Numbered from the stretch's first letter, positions 10,985 through 22,059 are shown. The stretch: 64,000 nt of DNA from Ursus arctos (GCF_023065955.2 NW_026622875.1:8410501-8474500); one strand, 5' to 3'. Program-made: numbers and translations. The notes: generated from the sequence alone by a model not told the origin.

Positions 10985-12455
10985 TGGTGACACCGTCCAC
11001 AGTCTCCACTGGACCCACGTGAACGCACCTCTTTGCTTTGTCCAGCACTGGGGGGTGCACACCATCCTCACGCAGCCCTTCCTTTCCACTCTCCTGTCCC
11101 AGGCAGCTCCAGCCGGAGCCTCGCGCTTAGATTTTTCCGGGTAAGCTGCAGTGTTACGAAGTGTCCTAGGCCAGTTTGGCCAGACATGACCACCGGACTG
11201 CTTGTGGGAAGTAACGGTAGCCATCAGTATGTGGACTTGGTGAGGATTAATTATTCCCTCACAATTCTGTCACTGGGTTATCAGGAAAGCTCTTTGTCTT
11301 TGCACAAAAGATTCATTTAAGGGAAACATCATGATATTTTAGAGGCAAGAGTCAAATAAACTATAGGGTTAGCATTAGACAACCAGATTCCTTCAAACCA
11401 ATTGCTAGTTACAGGACATTAGAGATCAAGCTTCTGGTGCCTTTAAGGGCACAGGCTATAGGCCCCCCAGTCCTAAGCTCAGTCCATGCAAGTGTGAGGA
11501 AAATCTTAAATATTTGGCTAATCCACCTAACTTGAATAATATTAATTTCACAAAATAAAACCTATTTTAAGCATTCATTATGCTAATTAGCAAAGCCCCT
11601 GGCATTACTCACAGATAATTATGTATCCTGTGGTAGCTGCCTCTGGAGTGTGGGTAAGGCTAGAACTTAACAAACACACATGGTATCACCCTGCCTGTGT
11701 TGAAGCATTTCCCATTACATTACAGACATCGTTAACAGCCAGGCTCCAGGCTGTTTCCCTAAACTCCTGGTGACACAAGTCAAGTCCTCCTAAGAAGCCT
11801 CTCTCCACATTCTGTCTCAGTCCTGTGACGGCATGGGGCTGGACAGTTTCCACAGCTCTGCCTTGATCCACTAGGAGGCAAGATGTCGGAGTGCCTCCTG
11901 GGAGACACCCCACCCTCCCCCGGTGGTCCTCTCAAAGCCCCTCCCTGCTCTTGGCTCGCAGTGGAGACTCATGTTCTCAGCGTGCCAACGACTCTCCTCA
12001 AAGAAGTCCCACTGCTCACCTCCCCATCAACTTCCTCCTCTTCTCTCCACACCCCTGTGCAGGTGATGGCTCAGGGTCACTGGGCTGGGTTTTATGGGTC
12101 ACTGCTTAGCAAATTCTGTGTGGAGGGTCTAGCTCCCCTCCAGGCAATATGTAAGGGCCACATAATTCCCCCATTTTTAGCTTTGAGGGAGGAGCTGAAA
12201 TTCTGTAGTCATAGAACAGCACCCCTCCCCACCCCTTAACGTCCTGCTACAGACCAATGGGATTTGTCTTGCTTCCCTTTTTACCTTGCTTGCCAAGGCT
12301 GAGTTTGATACCTGCCCACAGTAGCTTCTCCTCAGTTGAGGTTTCAAAACCCCCTGGGTCCAGCTATCCCTCTGCCTCCTTTCCTCTTCCTCCCTGCTAA
12401 CTCACTCACAGCTTCTCCCGTCTGCTTTCTTCCCTGTGTCTCTCTCTACTGCTGT
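10985..12455. other. unique sequence; AT-rich conserved-looking patch inside
   Basis: No gene or certain repeat seen. The patch at about 11510-11640 is AT-rich with homeodomain-type cores ('gctaattagc', 'agataattatg') and looks like a conserved noncoding element. The 118-codon frame at 11883 has no recognisable domain. Confidence 0.4.
11510..11640. promoter_or_regulatory. candidate conserved noncoding element
   Basis: Non-repetitive AT-rich DNA with closely spaced TAAT cores (ATTAAT near 11541, CTAATTAG near 11584, ATAATTAT near 11615). This composition is common in developmental enhancers. No alignment was available, so conservation is an inference from appearance only. Confidence 0.25.
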
Positions 12456-12456
12456 C

Positions 12457-12497
12457 CAGGAGCCCCTCACTCCATCTTCTGCAGTGGGGTCTCTTTC
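12457..12497 (+). repeat. dispersed 41-nt repeat, copy 2
   Basis: Second copy of the element at 10943-10983, 39 of 41 bases identical and in direct orientation about 1.5 kb away. Confidence 0.9.
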
Positions 12498-12499
12498 TG

Positions 12500-13590
12500 C
12501 TTTAATGACTCTGATGTTTGCTCACTTGCTTAAAGCCGAGGCAAAGTTGTCTAGAAGTAAATACTTTTTTAAAAGTTATAAAGTTTTACTGTAAGTTTCC
12601 CAGCGGGTGGTTACATGAAGGCATGAGGAAAACATGAATATTCTTCCCTGTGAGAAGTCACAATGCCCAAATACACAGACGCCCAAACACACAGACGGCA
12701 TTTGTTTCACGAGAGGCTGAAATGGCATTTCTCTCTTTAATCAGATGATGAAAGAGCAATCGTATGACATCAGAGAAACATCTTCTGATCACAAGTTCCA
12801 CAGAATTTGGAGAACCAACGAAGGCAAATGTTTAACACAAACATGTCTTATTTTCAGAAGAGACTAATGATGGCTAAAGGAGTAGGAACAAGACACAGGT
12901 GAAGGAGAGTTTGAGCGCTCTGGAGAGTTGCTCTCTACAGAAGTGGGAAGTAGACACCTACCCCTCCGAAAGTGTCAAAGAGTCACAACAGAGGTCAGAG
13001 CAGAGTTATGCAGACTCATTAGAAGGGACAAGTGGCTATCTGGCCTGCAAGATCCAATGGAAACCTCTTGAAATATACTGATACAAGGAAAAAACTGCCA
13101 CAATCACGGGCCAGGGAGCAGGATGCTGGAAGCAGAGAGAAGGAAGAGTACCCAAGGCAAAGGATGGCCATGTCCATCCTGCAGTGCCCAGAAGAGGAGA
13201 GGGAGTTTCCGCCTGCAGACCTGTGGCAGGGCTACTCTGAGTGAAGAGATGAAGGCGGGTCGGTAGCCAATAGACTCTGGGTAACACGGGTTCAGAGGAA
13301 TTCAGTATTTTTGGTTCACGGTTTCATGATCCATACCATGAAACACGCAACTTGGGTTACCTTAGCTTGATGTCCTTCAACAGTTAATAAAGAGACTTCT
13401 GATGAAGACCTGCCTTTCTCTGTGGCTGGGAGAGGATGGGCTGGGAGACTCATAGCATATCATGGCTCTGGGGAGACACGACAGTAGTGGCTCATTGCTC
13501 AGTGGAAACAAAGAGGTAAGACCTCTAGGTCAGTCTTGGTCTTTGGACCTTGTATTAGGATGAAACAGTCTCTCAGAGCACTTCCTTCCC
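12500..13590. other. unique sequence, no gene seen
   Basis: No repeat or gene recognised. Small frames at 12899, 13032 and 13036 (minus) overlap one another and carry no known motif. Confidence 0.45.
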
Positions 13591-13596
13591 TTAGAG

Positions 13597-13778
13597 CAAT
13601 GGTTCTAAGACTTTTGTGGACATCAGGTCACCCAGAGGGCTTGTTTCGCTGAGCTCTACTCCCCAGGTGTCTGATCCAGTAGTTCCAGGGTACAGTCTGG
13701 GAATCTGGGTTTCCAACAAGCAAGCTCTGAGGTTATACTGAGCTGGGGGTCCAGAGACCACACTTTGAGAACCACTAA
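13597..13778 (+). mobile_element. MER5A (hAT-Charlie) copy, near full length
   Basis: It starts CAATGGTTCTAAGACTTT and ends CACACTTTGAGAACCACTAA, the two short terminal inverted repeats of MER5A. In between are 'cagagggcttgttt', 'ctgatccagtagttccaggg' and 'gtccagagaccac' in consensus order. It is a non-autonomous DNA transposon relic. Confidence 0.85.
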
Positions 13779-13799
13779 GAATTTCCTTTGCCCCCACAC

Positions 13800-13895
13800 C
13801 TAGGCTACTCTCCAGACCAAGTGAATCAGAATCTCTAGGGGCTGGGGCACAAGCACCAATATTTTTTAAAACTCCCTGAGCGTTTCCAAAGATGA
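13800..13895 (-). mobile_element. partial MER5-like fragment
   Basis: 'agaccaagtgaatcagaatc' followed by 'tctaggggctggggc' and 'tttttaaaactccctgag' resembles the middle of a MER5-family element. It lies directly after the MER5A above. Either a second element or a piece of a compound insertion. Confidence 0.5.
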
Positions 13896-14029
13896 CCCGC
13901 TATCAGATCTACCATTCTAAGCAAAAGATTTCTAGGTGATAGGCTGACAGAAAAACACCGTCCTTTGGGCAAGAAAACCGCATTTCCTATCCTGCAATAA
14001 AATAAAACTGGGGAGTAACTGCAGAATGG

Positions 14030-14240
14030 CTGTTAACACTTGCTCTATGCTGATATGTGCCAGGGTTAAAGTACTCCTTACAACAGCTATCCCATTTGAT
14101 AGATGTATGAGACAGGAGCCCAGTAAGGTTAAGTAATTTGTCTGAGGTCATGTGCCGAGTGACAGGACTGGGATTTGAACCCAGGTACCTCGGTCTCAGA
14201 GTCCCTGCCTGAGGCCTGCACCACAGAGCCCTGTGTGTGC
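14030..14240 (-). repeat. MIR SINE, reverse orientation
   Basis: Clear reverse MIR: 'gatgtatgagacaggagccc', 'gaggtcatgtgccgagtgac', 'gggatttgaacccaggtacc', and a 'ggcctgcaccacagagccct' end. Confidence 0.9.
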
Positions 14241-14319
14241 AGTCCATGGGAGTGTATTAAAAGCTCTGCTCTCTGTGAGCAGTATTTATAGTGAAAATGG
14301 AATGAGCCCCATCATTTAG

Positions 14320-14505
14320 CAAACTGGGTTAGAATTCTGGTTAGGATTTACACTTAATAGGGATGTAACTTGAGCAAGTTCTTTAGCCCCTCTGAGCTTG
14401 TTTTCTCATCTGGAAGATGGGTATAAACGGGCCTACTTCATAGGCCTGCTGGGAAGGCTAAAAAAAACGTTTCCAAGTACTCCGTATAGCACCTGGCACT
14501 TGCAA
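14320..14505 (+). repeat. MIR SINE, forward orientation
   Basis: Forward MIR with 'gttagaattctggttaggat', 'aacttgagcaagttctttag', 'ttgttttctcatctggaaga' and 'tatagcacctggcact' at the end. It sits about 80 bp from the reverse MIR at 14030-14240, so the two form a loose inverted pair. Confidence 0.9.
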
Positions 14506-14509
14506 GAAA

Positions 14510-15715
14510 TGTTCTTCCCTTCCCTTCTCCAGCAGCCTTTCCTCTAAGGTTCTAAGAACCCAAAAGAGTTTTTTTCCCAATTGCTCCTTGAGTGACTTTG
14601 CAAATACGACTTTCCTCACAATTGATTGAACAAATAATTTGGGGGGTGGTGGTGAGAGGTTTTCCTGCTGGATGGAAGGAAGCACAGATGTTAGGCTTTG
14701 CTGGACAATGAGTTGCACACTCATGACCCTTGAAATTGAGGAAACTGTGATACTAGTTGAGGGGAAGTAAGGCATGATTCACAAGCTGTGGCGTCCCAGC
14801 ATACCCCAGGGCAGCTGCACTGCACCAAGGGTTGGGGGCTGGGTGGGGCACCCACAGCTGCAAGGTGTGCTTCAAGTCAGTTGTTACTAATAAAGAAAGT
14901 ACGGAAGCCTGTGACTCACTCAAACAGTAATACATTCGACTAGACAGGCTTTCTTGAGGGGAAGGAGGGAGCAAAGCCTAGCTCCCTGGAATAGTACACA
15001 ATTCTAGGTGGGCCTTTAGGAGTCTTGCAAGTGAATGTCACCCAACCATATACCAAAATTAAAATGACTGCATATGCCACCTAAGGCAGATCGAAAGAAC
15101 ATTTTGAGGCAAACCACAGTAACCAGTTTGTACAGCCTCTCACTTCTGAGAGGTTTTGAGAGGAATCATTAAAGCAGATATAGGTGCCTCAAACAAAGAT
15201 GGGATGAATAAATCAGAGAAAGAAAAATCTGGTGGTGGCTGGGGAAAAAAAGGGATACAGAATGGGCACTAATCCAGAAAGCCTATGCTAGGAGAGATTC
15301 TTGAAATTGAGCGGAAAAGCTCGGAAGCTCGTAGACTTCTGGTGTGAAAGCAAAAAGTACTGTACAAGGCATTCTACGGCTCTCATTAATTGACCAAAGA
15401 AAGCACAGCCAAACTTCATCCTAAAGTCCAAGTGAAAATTAGTGGCAAGGGTTTCTTACATTAGGCAACATAATGTCTATGGCAATTTTACAGAGATTTT
15501 AAAGCTGTTCTTCACCTGAACATTTCTTAAAATGATGCTGGATAAAAGTTTAGGGTCATAATGTTAAATTATCTGAGAAAGCATCTCTATTGAGCACTGG
15601 AGTGATCTAATCAGGAAGGGAGCCTCGTGATTCCAGAGAAGGAAAAGTTTAGAAAACTGCAAAGGACCTTACATATTACCATTGCTGACTGTTTGGGCAA
15701 CATCTAACCCTGTTG
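14510..15715. other. unique sequence, no gene seen
   Basis: No repeat recognised. The 105-codon minus frame at 14458-14775 starts outside the MIR but runs into it, and it has no recognisable domain. Confidence 0.45.
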
Positions 15716-15718
15716 TGT

Positions 15719-15871
15719 TGTTTTTTTTAATTATTTTTTGTTTGTTTGTTTATTTATTTATTTAAAGTAGGCTCCTCGCCCAACGTGGTGCTTGGACTCA
15801 CGACCCTGAGATGGAGAACTGAGCTGAGACCAAGAGCCCAACACTTAAACGACTGAGCTACCCAGCTGCTC
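15719..15871 (-). mobile_element. Can-SINE (tRNA-Lys derived), short copy
   Basis: The reverse-oriented SINE is seen as T/TTTG/TTTA-rich tail, then 'cttggactcacgaccctgag', 'gagctgagaccaagagccca' and 'cttaaacgactgagctaccc' at the tRNA-like head. The CT-rich middle segment is missing. It is more diverged than the later copies and is the first Can-SINE in the window. Confidence 0.85.
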
Positions 15872-15874
15872 CTT

Positions 15875-16270
15875 TAACCCCCTTTTAAATGCAAATATAA
15901 ACGTCATTTGAGAGCACCGTTTAAGAGCTCCTTAGTAAGAACAGTGAGCAATCTGATGTGTACTTAAGATACGTGAAATGCAGTCTGTGGAAGGAAAAGA
16001 GAAGTACCAGTTTGTCCTTCTATTTGGACAAAAGGTGTTGAGGTGAAAGGAATTTGTGCAAATTCCCAATAGATTTTCAAATCTAGAAAAAGAAAACCTC
16101 AGTTATGAACTAAATTGTATTTCAAACAAAAGCTGGAATAGCTTGCTTTCGTATCTGGAGTTAACGATAGCAAAAAGGGGACCTGTTTTGAATTTAAAAG
16201 AATCTGGGTGAGAGACAGCTAAAAGCAACAGAATTACCATAGTCTTCCTAAATTTATTATTATCGGTATT
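15875..16270. other. unique AT-rich sequence, no gene seen
   Basis: No gene or repeat recognised. Confidence 0.4.
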
Positions 16271-16289
16271 ATGAAATATATTAGCTTCT

Positions 16290-16388
16290 TTTTTAAAAAA
16301 AAATTTAAATTTAAATTCAATTAATTAACGTATAATGTATTATTAGTTTCAGAGGTAGAGGTCAGTGATTCATCAGTCTTATACCCAG
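16290..16388 (-). mobile_element. 5'-truncated L1 3' end, 99 bp, with target-site duplication
   Basis: The body reads as the reverse complement of a carnivore L1 3' terminus ('caattaattaacgtataatg', then 'gtattattagtttcagaggt'). It is flanked by a perfect 15-bp direct repeat, aatatattagcttct, at 16275-16289 and 16389-16403. Only the last ~100 bases of the L1 were integrated, a typical severe 5' truncation. Confidence 0.92.
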
Positions 16389-16689
16389 AATATATTAGCT
16401 TCTCAAGGGTAAAGAGGCCTCCAGAAGGGTCAAATTTTACTAGTCACTGGATTGTGGCCCAGGACACCCTTCATTATGACACTGGGCCTAAGGGAGCTTA
16501 AGGAAACTTCAGAGTTGAGGGCAGGGCCCAGAGGTTCAGCCCAAGTGGCCAGCATCCCCTGGTGCCTCCAGGGTCACCTCCCATCGGGAATGCGAGGCCT
16601 TCCACGTCGGCCACGAGCCTGCAGCCTGCCACCTGCAACCTTCTGATGCTGCTCAGGTTGCTGAGCAAACACCGGCTGTTTGCGAAAGG

Positions 16690-17310
16690 ACAAGGTCCAA
16701 TTTCGTAAGACAGGGCAGACCAAACACCGAAGCCCAGGAGCGCAGACACACTAGCCCACGGGCTCGGCTAGGCTGCGGGCGGGGAAGCTCCTCTGCCCGG
16801 GTCCCACGCCGGAGGCAAGCCCTCAGGGCCTCAGGCGGAGCGAGGGCCCCGGCGGCGGGCCCAGAGCCCTGTCCCACCCCCACCCTCACCCCCGCCGGCC
16901 CGTGCTGTGCGCCAGCTTCCAGCCGTGGCTTCGCGGAGACATGCAGCCACAGGACCGCGCACCACTGCGGCCTCAGGCAGCCGAGCCCCCGTGAGCTCGC
17001 TTCCAGCTCGCCGCTTCCCAGAAGCGCAGTGGCTTCCTACCTTGAGCCTGCCGGTCTGGTGACCCCGAACGCACCCAGCCCCAGCCGGCGCTGGACGGCC
17101 TCGTCGGAGCTGCTGAGGCCGCGGGGCTCCCGCCCTCCTGGCCATGGCCTAGGCCCGGCAGCAGCAGGGGCAGAGGGGCTCTGGGCCGCACTGCCGCCGC
17201 CATGACAGCACGCAGTTCACGCTACCGCCTGCGGCTCATTTCCCGCTTCCGTGCGGTGGGGGTCACAGCGCGAAGCACCTGCCGCCGCCCCGCGCGGGAG
17301 GGTCCTGCAA
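16690..17310. promoter_or_regulatory. CpG island, probable promoter
   Basis: CpG dinucleotides are dense from about 16.69 to 17.31 kb in an otherwise CpG-poor neighbourhood, for example around 16750-16920 and 17080-17300. The minus strand carries an ETS-like CACGGAAGCGG at about 17245-17255 and a YY1-like ATGGCGGC at 17203, both common at housekeeping-type promoters. There is no TATA box. No repeat is present in it. I infer a promoter firing mainly toward lower coordinates because of the exon structure described next; a divergent transcript is possible. Confidence 0.6.
17041..17203 (-). CDS. predicted first coding exon of an unidentified gene
   Basis: On the minus strand an ATG at 17203 sits in a good Kozak context (G at -3, G at +4). 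It opens a frame MAAAVRPRAPLPLLLPGLGH that stays open to a splice-donor match, CTCAAG|GTAGGAA, at 17041/17040. The exon part would be 163 nt (54 codons plus one base, phase 1). The leading segment has a short hydrophobic LPLLLPGLG stretch. A second ATG at 17145 in another frame (MARRAGAPRPQQL) is also open through the donor, and the exon may be wholly 5' UTR. I do not recognise the protein and cannot point to a second exon at lower coordinates. Placement within a CpG island is the main support. Confidence 0.3.
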
Positions 17311-17689
17311 ACCACCGAATGTGAAAATGCTTCGAAAATCACCACCCGGCCCTTAACTCACTAACTTAACCCCGTAAATAGCATTTCCTTCTTGATGCCT
17401 TTCTAGATTAAAGCAGAGTTGATTTTGGCCTTTGGGTTTTCTTAGCTTTTTTCCACTTACACTGACTCTGTAAATTTACCTTGTTTCCCACACCTAAAAG
17501 AATCACGTGACCTGTGGTTTCATGTTTCTACTCTGCTGTTTATAAGTCCTATGCCTATACAGTCCTGGAAGCCTATGGCCATAAATAAAATTTTTCTGGA
17601 CAGGGCCTGCTTCAGAACCACTTTTCTATTCTATTCTTCAGACTTTTAGAATTGAGTTAATGGTAAAAACCATTTCAGGTATTTTAACC

Positions 17690-18110
17690 TTTGCATAATA
17701 GTATTTTTCTTCTTTTTTTAAATGTACAAAAGCACGTGCATTGTGACATAACTATGCAATTTTACTAATAGATTAACTTTATGTAATTTTGTACCCTACG
17801 TTTTCATTCAATATTATAAGTGTTAATATTTTTCCACATCTCTTAAAAGTCTGTATGTAAATATTATTCATAATGGCCATTTCTCCACTTAGTAGGCTAT
17901 ATCATAATCTACTAAATTTACCAGTTTTTACATAATTTACATAGTTTACCAGTTTCCACTGTAATAATTAATACTACAATGAACATCTTTCTTCATAAAG
18001 TTTTTTCTGCTTTCTATTGACCTCCTTAGAGTAGATTTCTGTAAGACGAATTTTGGGTTAAAGGCTATGAACATTTTCAAAAGACTTTGACATAGCGGTA
18101 TAGAGGGGTA
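17690..18110. repeat. old L1-family 3' region fragment
   Basis: The text has the pattern of an ancient mammalian L1 tail: 'aagtctgtatgtaaatatta', 'tcataatggccatttctcca', 'aatactacaatgaacatctt' and 'gggttaaaggctatgaacat'. Sub-family and orientation are uncertain. Confidence 0.55.
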
Positions 18111-18507
18111 GCACTAAAATCGTTTTGAGCAATAGGAATTTCACCAAATAATTATGATTGCTACTTGAAAAGAAACAGAAAGAGAGAAGGATGGCATGTG
18201 GAATATTTCTTGGGCTTTAGGAACTTGTTCATAAATATACAAAATAATTGTATGCTTTAGAGAGTCTTATCCAGGGGTATTTAACCAGCTTCATTCTTAG
18301 CCTACACTTAAGTAGAAAGTTGAGAGCATATCTGGCAGTGGGAGTGACAACTGCTACTCCAAGTACAAACTGGGGCTTCTCAAGCAGCAACTGTCCCCAT
18401 ATCACTGTCGTCACAGTTCTGGTGGCTACAGAAGTAGAAAGGAGCTTAGAGATTTCTGTCTAAACTCTTCATTTTACAGTTGAAACTGAAGAACAGCACA
18501 CCTAGTA

Positions 18508-18690
18508 TAGTGGTTCTGAACCCTGGTTTCATGTTATAATCATAGAGGGAAGTTTTTAAAACTCCAGGTACTATCCCCAGCTATTCCGATGTCATTGGTC
18601 TGAGGTGGGACCCAGGCATCGTTATTATATGAAAACTCCTAGGTAATATTAACATAACCTAGGATCGAGAGGCTCGGGTAGAGCAGGAAA
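18508..18690 (+). mobile_element. MER5-type (hAT-Charlie) DNA transposon relic
   Basis: It starts 'tagtggttctgaaccctgg' and shows 'gaagtttttaaaactccagg', 'gtctgaggtgggacccaggc' and a degraded terminus near 18675. Old non-autonomous element. Confidence 0.7.
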
Positions 18691-18905
18691 GGAATGGGCT
18701 TTAGAGTCACTAACATCTGGGTCAAATCCCAGCTTTGCCATTTATTAGCTGCATGACTTTGAATAGATTAATGATCTCTCACCTCCTCAGAGTCCTTATT
18801 TGTAAATCATAAGATTGCATGAGGACTACATGAAATAACATACGTAATGTGTATTTCCAGGTTCCTGGCACATGAATGGCATTCAAAAATGTTGGGTCCT
18901 CTAGC
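18690..18905 (+). repeat. MIR SINE, nearly full length
   Basis: Forward MIR with 'ggtcaaatcccagctttgcc', 'gctgcatgactttgaataga', 'gattgcatgaggactacatg' and 'ggttcctggcacatgaatgg' in order. Confidence 0.9.
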
Positions 18906-18909
18906 GTAT

Positions 18910-19445
18910 ACCTAAGGTCCCATAGCTAGTTAATGGCAAAACTAGAAGGCCAGTTAGACTCATGCTATGCACCCAGTAAGGCACTTAATGAATTCTTGAA
19001 TGATGTTCCTTTGATAGGATAATCTTTGAACTCCAATATGCACGTTACTGAGACTTTCAAACTCCATGTTGAGTCAATATTAGAACAAGGTCTTAACCTC
19101 ACAGAGAGAGATATCTCATTTACTAGGTATTAATTTACATTCTATTTTAATTCTTCAGCTAAAAAGAATCTATTTTTATTCTGATAAAGCAATCGATTAT
19201 GATTGACCTGCTAGAAAAGAATTCATATTTTTATAATTACATAAATGTATAAGAATGTTTATGTAACTCATGTTTTAAGCTAAGTATATATCAGTTAAAG
19301 TGTCCTTCTAAAAAAATTGACATGAATACTCTAAGGCCCCTCAAGCAATGAGCTAATGCTATTTCATCTTTCACTGACTTTAGCCTAAAGGTCTTTAGCA
19401 TATTTTCTATCTGTCATATTTTTTATGATACAATTTAGTTTCAAA
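18910..19445. other. AT-rich sequence, short MIR-like remnant
   Basis: A short reverse MIR-like piece is at about 18908-18975 ('gtcccatagctagttaatgg'). The rest, to 19445, is AT-rich and unassigned, with no gene. Confidence 0.4.
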
Positions 19446-19449
19446 AGAC

Positions 19450-19685
19450 CCAGGATTGAGGCCTGGTTCTGTCATTCACTGTGTGTAAACCTTAGATGAT
19501 CATTTTTCTTCGCCCTTTTGCCTTCTCATGAGTAAAATGAGGGCCATGATGGTATGATCTGGCTTTAGCACAAAGTGAGAATTGTGATGCTGACCCAGTA
19601 GGACATAGTTATTAAATATTTATTAAGCACCTGCTGTGTGCTCTACTCTATGGTAGGAGGCCCTACGGGAATTACAAAGCTCTTG
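19450..19685. repeat. MIR fragment followed by L2 3' end
   Basis: MIR-like forward text ('gaggcctggttctgtcattc', then 'tgagtaaaatgagggccatg') is followed at 19605-19680 by the L2-type 'tattaaatatttattaagca' and 'cctgctgtgtgctctactct'. Confidence 0.6.
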
Positions 19686-19689
19686 GCTT

Positions 19690-20635
19690 TCTGGAGGGCA
19701 GCTTGGAGTCCAGCTAGAGGAGAAAAATCCCACGTATGAGGAACAGCTAAGGACCAATTTCCACCTAAGAGCTGTGATAAGTCCAGCCCAAGTGACTCAT
19801 GCAAGAAATAAATGGGAACATTTAAGAGATGACAGTCATAGAGAAATGAGAGGGAGTTGAAATTCAATTTCTGTCTCTTAGCTCTTTATTTCTCTTCAGT
19901 CTCTTGCACAAAGTCCTGGATAGCAATAACCTGAAACAAAGCTGTTTTAAGTTGATGGAACCAGACATTTTCCTAATAGCACATTCCAGCCCTTTGTCTA
20001 TGTTCTTCACCCCCATTACTTTGCCTGGTTTTCTGCAGACTTTGCAAGCCCCAGGGTTGCCCCCACCCCTGTTTAGACCTTGTATGCCTCATACAGCTTT
20101 CTACAGAGCCCATACTGTGTAGCGGATGCACAAAGGAGACACAGTCTGCAAATAGCCGTGTAGGAAGTGTGGCAGCAGGAATGTTTGAGCTGTGCCATCT
20201 CACAGATGGCCACTGGGAGGGCAAGTCCTCGCTGTGAGTCACAACCCTTGGCATGGGTGAGCAGCTGATGAGACGGGTGGGCATTTTTGTCTGACCCCAT
20301 TCTAAGCTACGTTCCGAGTACTTCAATTACCCATTTGTAACATTCTCTTCCAGCAGCTGGGAAAAAACAGCGGCAGCCCATATATTGAACCTCAAAAGTA
20401 AAGCTGTCTGGATTATGAAGATGGAAGAGGAAGTTTGAGAGACTCATAATGAAAGGGTTTAACAAGAGCTGCCTCTGAAAGTGTTGATTCGCAAACTCTC
20501 GGAGCATTGGAAATGATTTCCTTCACAACGGAAGGAAATTGACCAGGGCCATGAGTGTTTCATTCATTTTTTAGATGAGTACTGCGGCACTGCCAAGAGA
20601 AAGAGAATGCTCTAGCCAGAGTTTTAGCCCTTCGC
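19690..20635. other. unique sequence, no gene seen
   Basis: No repeat recognised. A 117-codon minus frame (19973-20326) and overlapping frames lack a recognisable domain. Confidence 0.4.
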
Positions 20636-20639
20636 GCAG

Positions 20640-20770
20640 CCATGGACTCCCTGTGTGTCCTTGCACAAATTATTTCATCTCCCTGGGTCTCAGTTTATCC
20701 ATCTGTAAAATGACAGGTTGATACAAGTAGATTGTGAGGTCCTTTTTGACGGGAACATCCTGATTCTAGG
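20640..20770 (+). repeat. MIR SINE fragment
   Basis: Contains 'tgtccttgcacaaattattt', 'ctgggtctcagtttatccat' and 'ctgtaaaatgacagg', the MIR core in forward orientation. Confidence 0.85.
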
Positions 20771-20774
20771 CGAG

Positions 20775-22040
20775 CCATCTTGAGGGTTGCTAAATTATGT
20801 ATTGCCTACAGAGACCTAATGTGTAAGAGACGAAGGAGGCATATTCATTGACTTTCTGACCAAGTGGGGCTCGGGCACCTCCATCGTGCTGTGCCGGGCT
20901 CTGCTGTGCTGTGCAGGGAAAGGATGACGAGCCTCCGCCTCAGGGAAAAGAGAGCTATTTTGAGGCAGGGCTGATGAGAGATAAGGTGTCTCCTTTCTTC
21001 ACCGCTCTGGCCCTGACTCACCCGAAGTTCTCGGGCTTAAAGCTTAACCCTTGATGGATGGACGTAAGCTAATTCCTCTGCTCGCCTATGAAAAGGGCGC
21101 CCGGTAAATTGCTTCCCGAGCCCCAGCTTTATCAGCGGCTGTTAGGAACATTCTTTGACCTCTCCTTGCTCAAAGAGCTTCCCTGAAGTGCAACCCTTGC
21201 TTGTAACCTCTCTCCTTGACATCTCTTGTTTGCTCTCTCCTGTTATTCCCGGAGTCTTTGGGGTTATATAAAGGGGAATGTCTCAGTAATCCTCTTAACA
21301 GCAAAGAAATCCGGCCTCCCCAGTTAGGTAGGGGGTTGGAAGTGTCACAAGATTCTTGAAAGAAGCACTGGACAAAGCTACAGAAATACTTTGCATGGAA
21401 AAGCCCAGAACATGAATGGCACAAAAGACCACTAGAGTTACACTGCTTTGCGTGCCAACATAAGTAAACTGTAAGGTACAGTTATGCTAACATTTTCATT
21501 TAAAAATTTTTTAAAAATCAACATGTTTTTTAAAAGATATAATGTTACAAAATGTTTTAATTTCTTTCTTTTTCTTTTATTTCCACTCTTGGTGTGTTAT
21601 CTTTGATTGATTTGTTTATTTTTTGGCTTGGGAATGTTAAAAGCACCCTTGTGACACTTGACATGATAGGACTGCGGGGCCATGGCTTGGACTCTGCTGA
21701 TTTTATTCAGCCACTTGGTTCCTAACAAGCTGGATGCAGATGGAATTGTTAAAAACTGACTCATATTTCAAAGAAGCTGGAGACGAGTTCACTTCAAAAA
21801 AATACGCACCAAAGCCCTTTCTAATGAGAATAATCACCACTTTGTTTGTTTTGAAAATTAAGGTTTTTGAATTTTAAGGTTCTTGGAGTAAGGGACATAA
21901 CCCAGTGTGGGAAACAGTGCTCTTGAGAGAGAACTATGGAGTCAAAATGACCCAGGACCATGGGATAATTATATTCGCTTCTTTGAAGTTCTCTTTCTTT
22001 ACCTGGGTAGATAGGATTGTCCATATGTGTCAAATTTCCA
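20775..22040. other. unique sequence with a TATA-like motif
   Basis: No gene recognised. 20880-21450 is non-repetitive and contains the TATA-like motif at 21265. 21480-21640 is very AT-rich, and 21640-22040 is unassigned. Confidence 0.4.
21265..21273 (+). promoter_or_regulatory. TATA-box-like motif
   Basis: TATATAAAG followed by GGG is a near-ideal TATA element, lying in non-repetitive DNA. If used, initiation would be near 21295. No downstream exon could be identified, so chance occurrence is quite possible. Confidence 0.2.
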
Positions 22041-22059
22041 GCTATAGAGCTGGGTGCTG

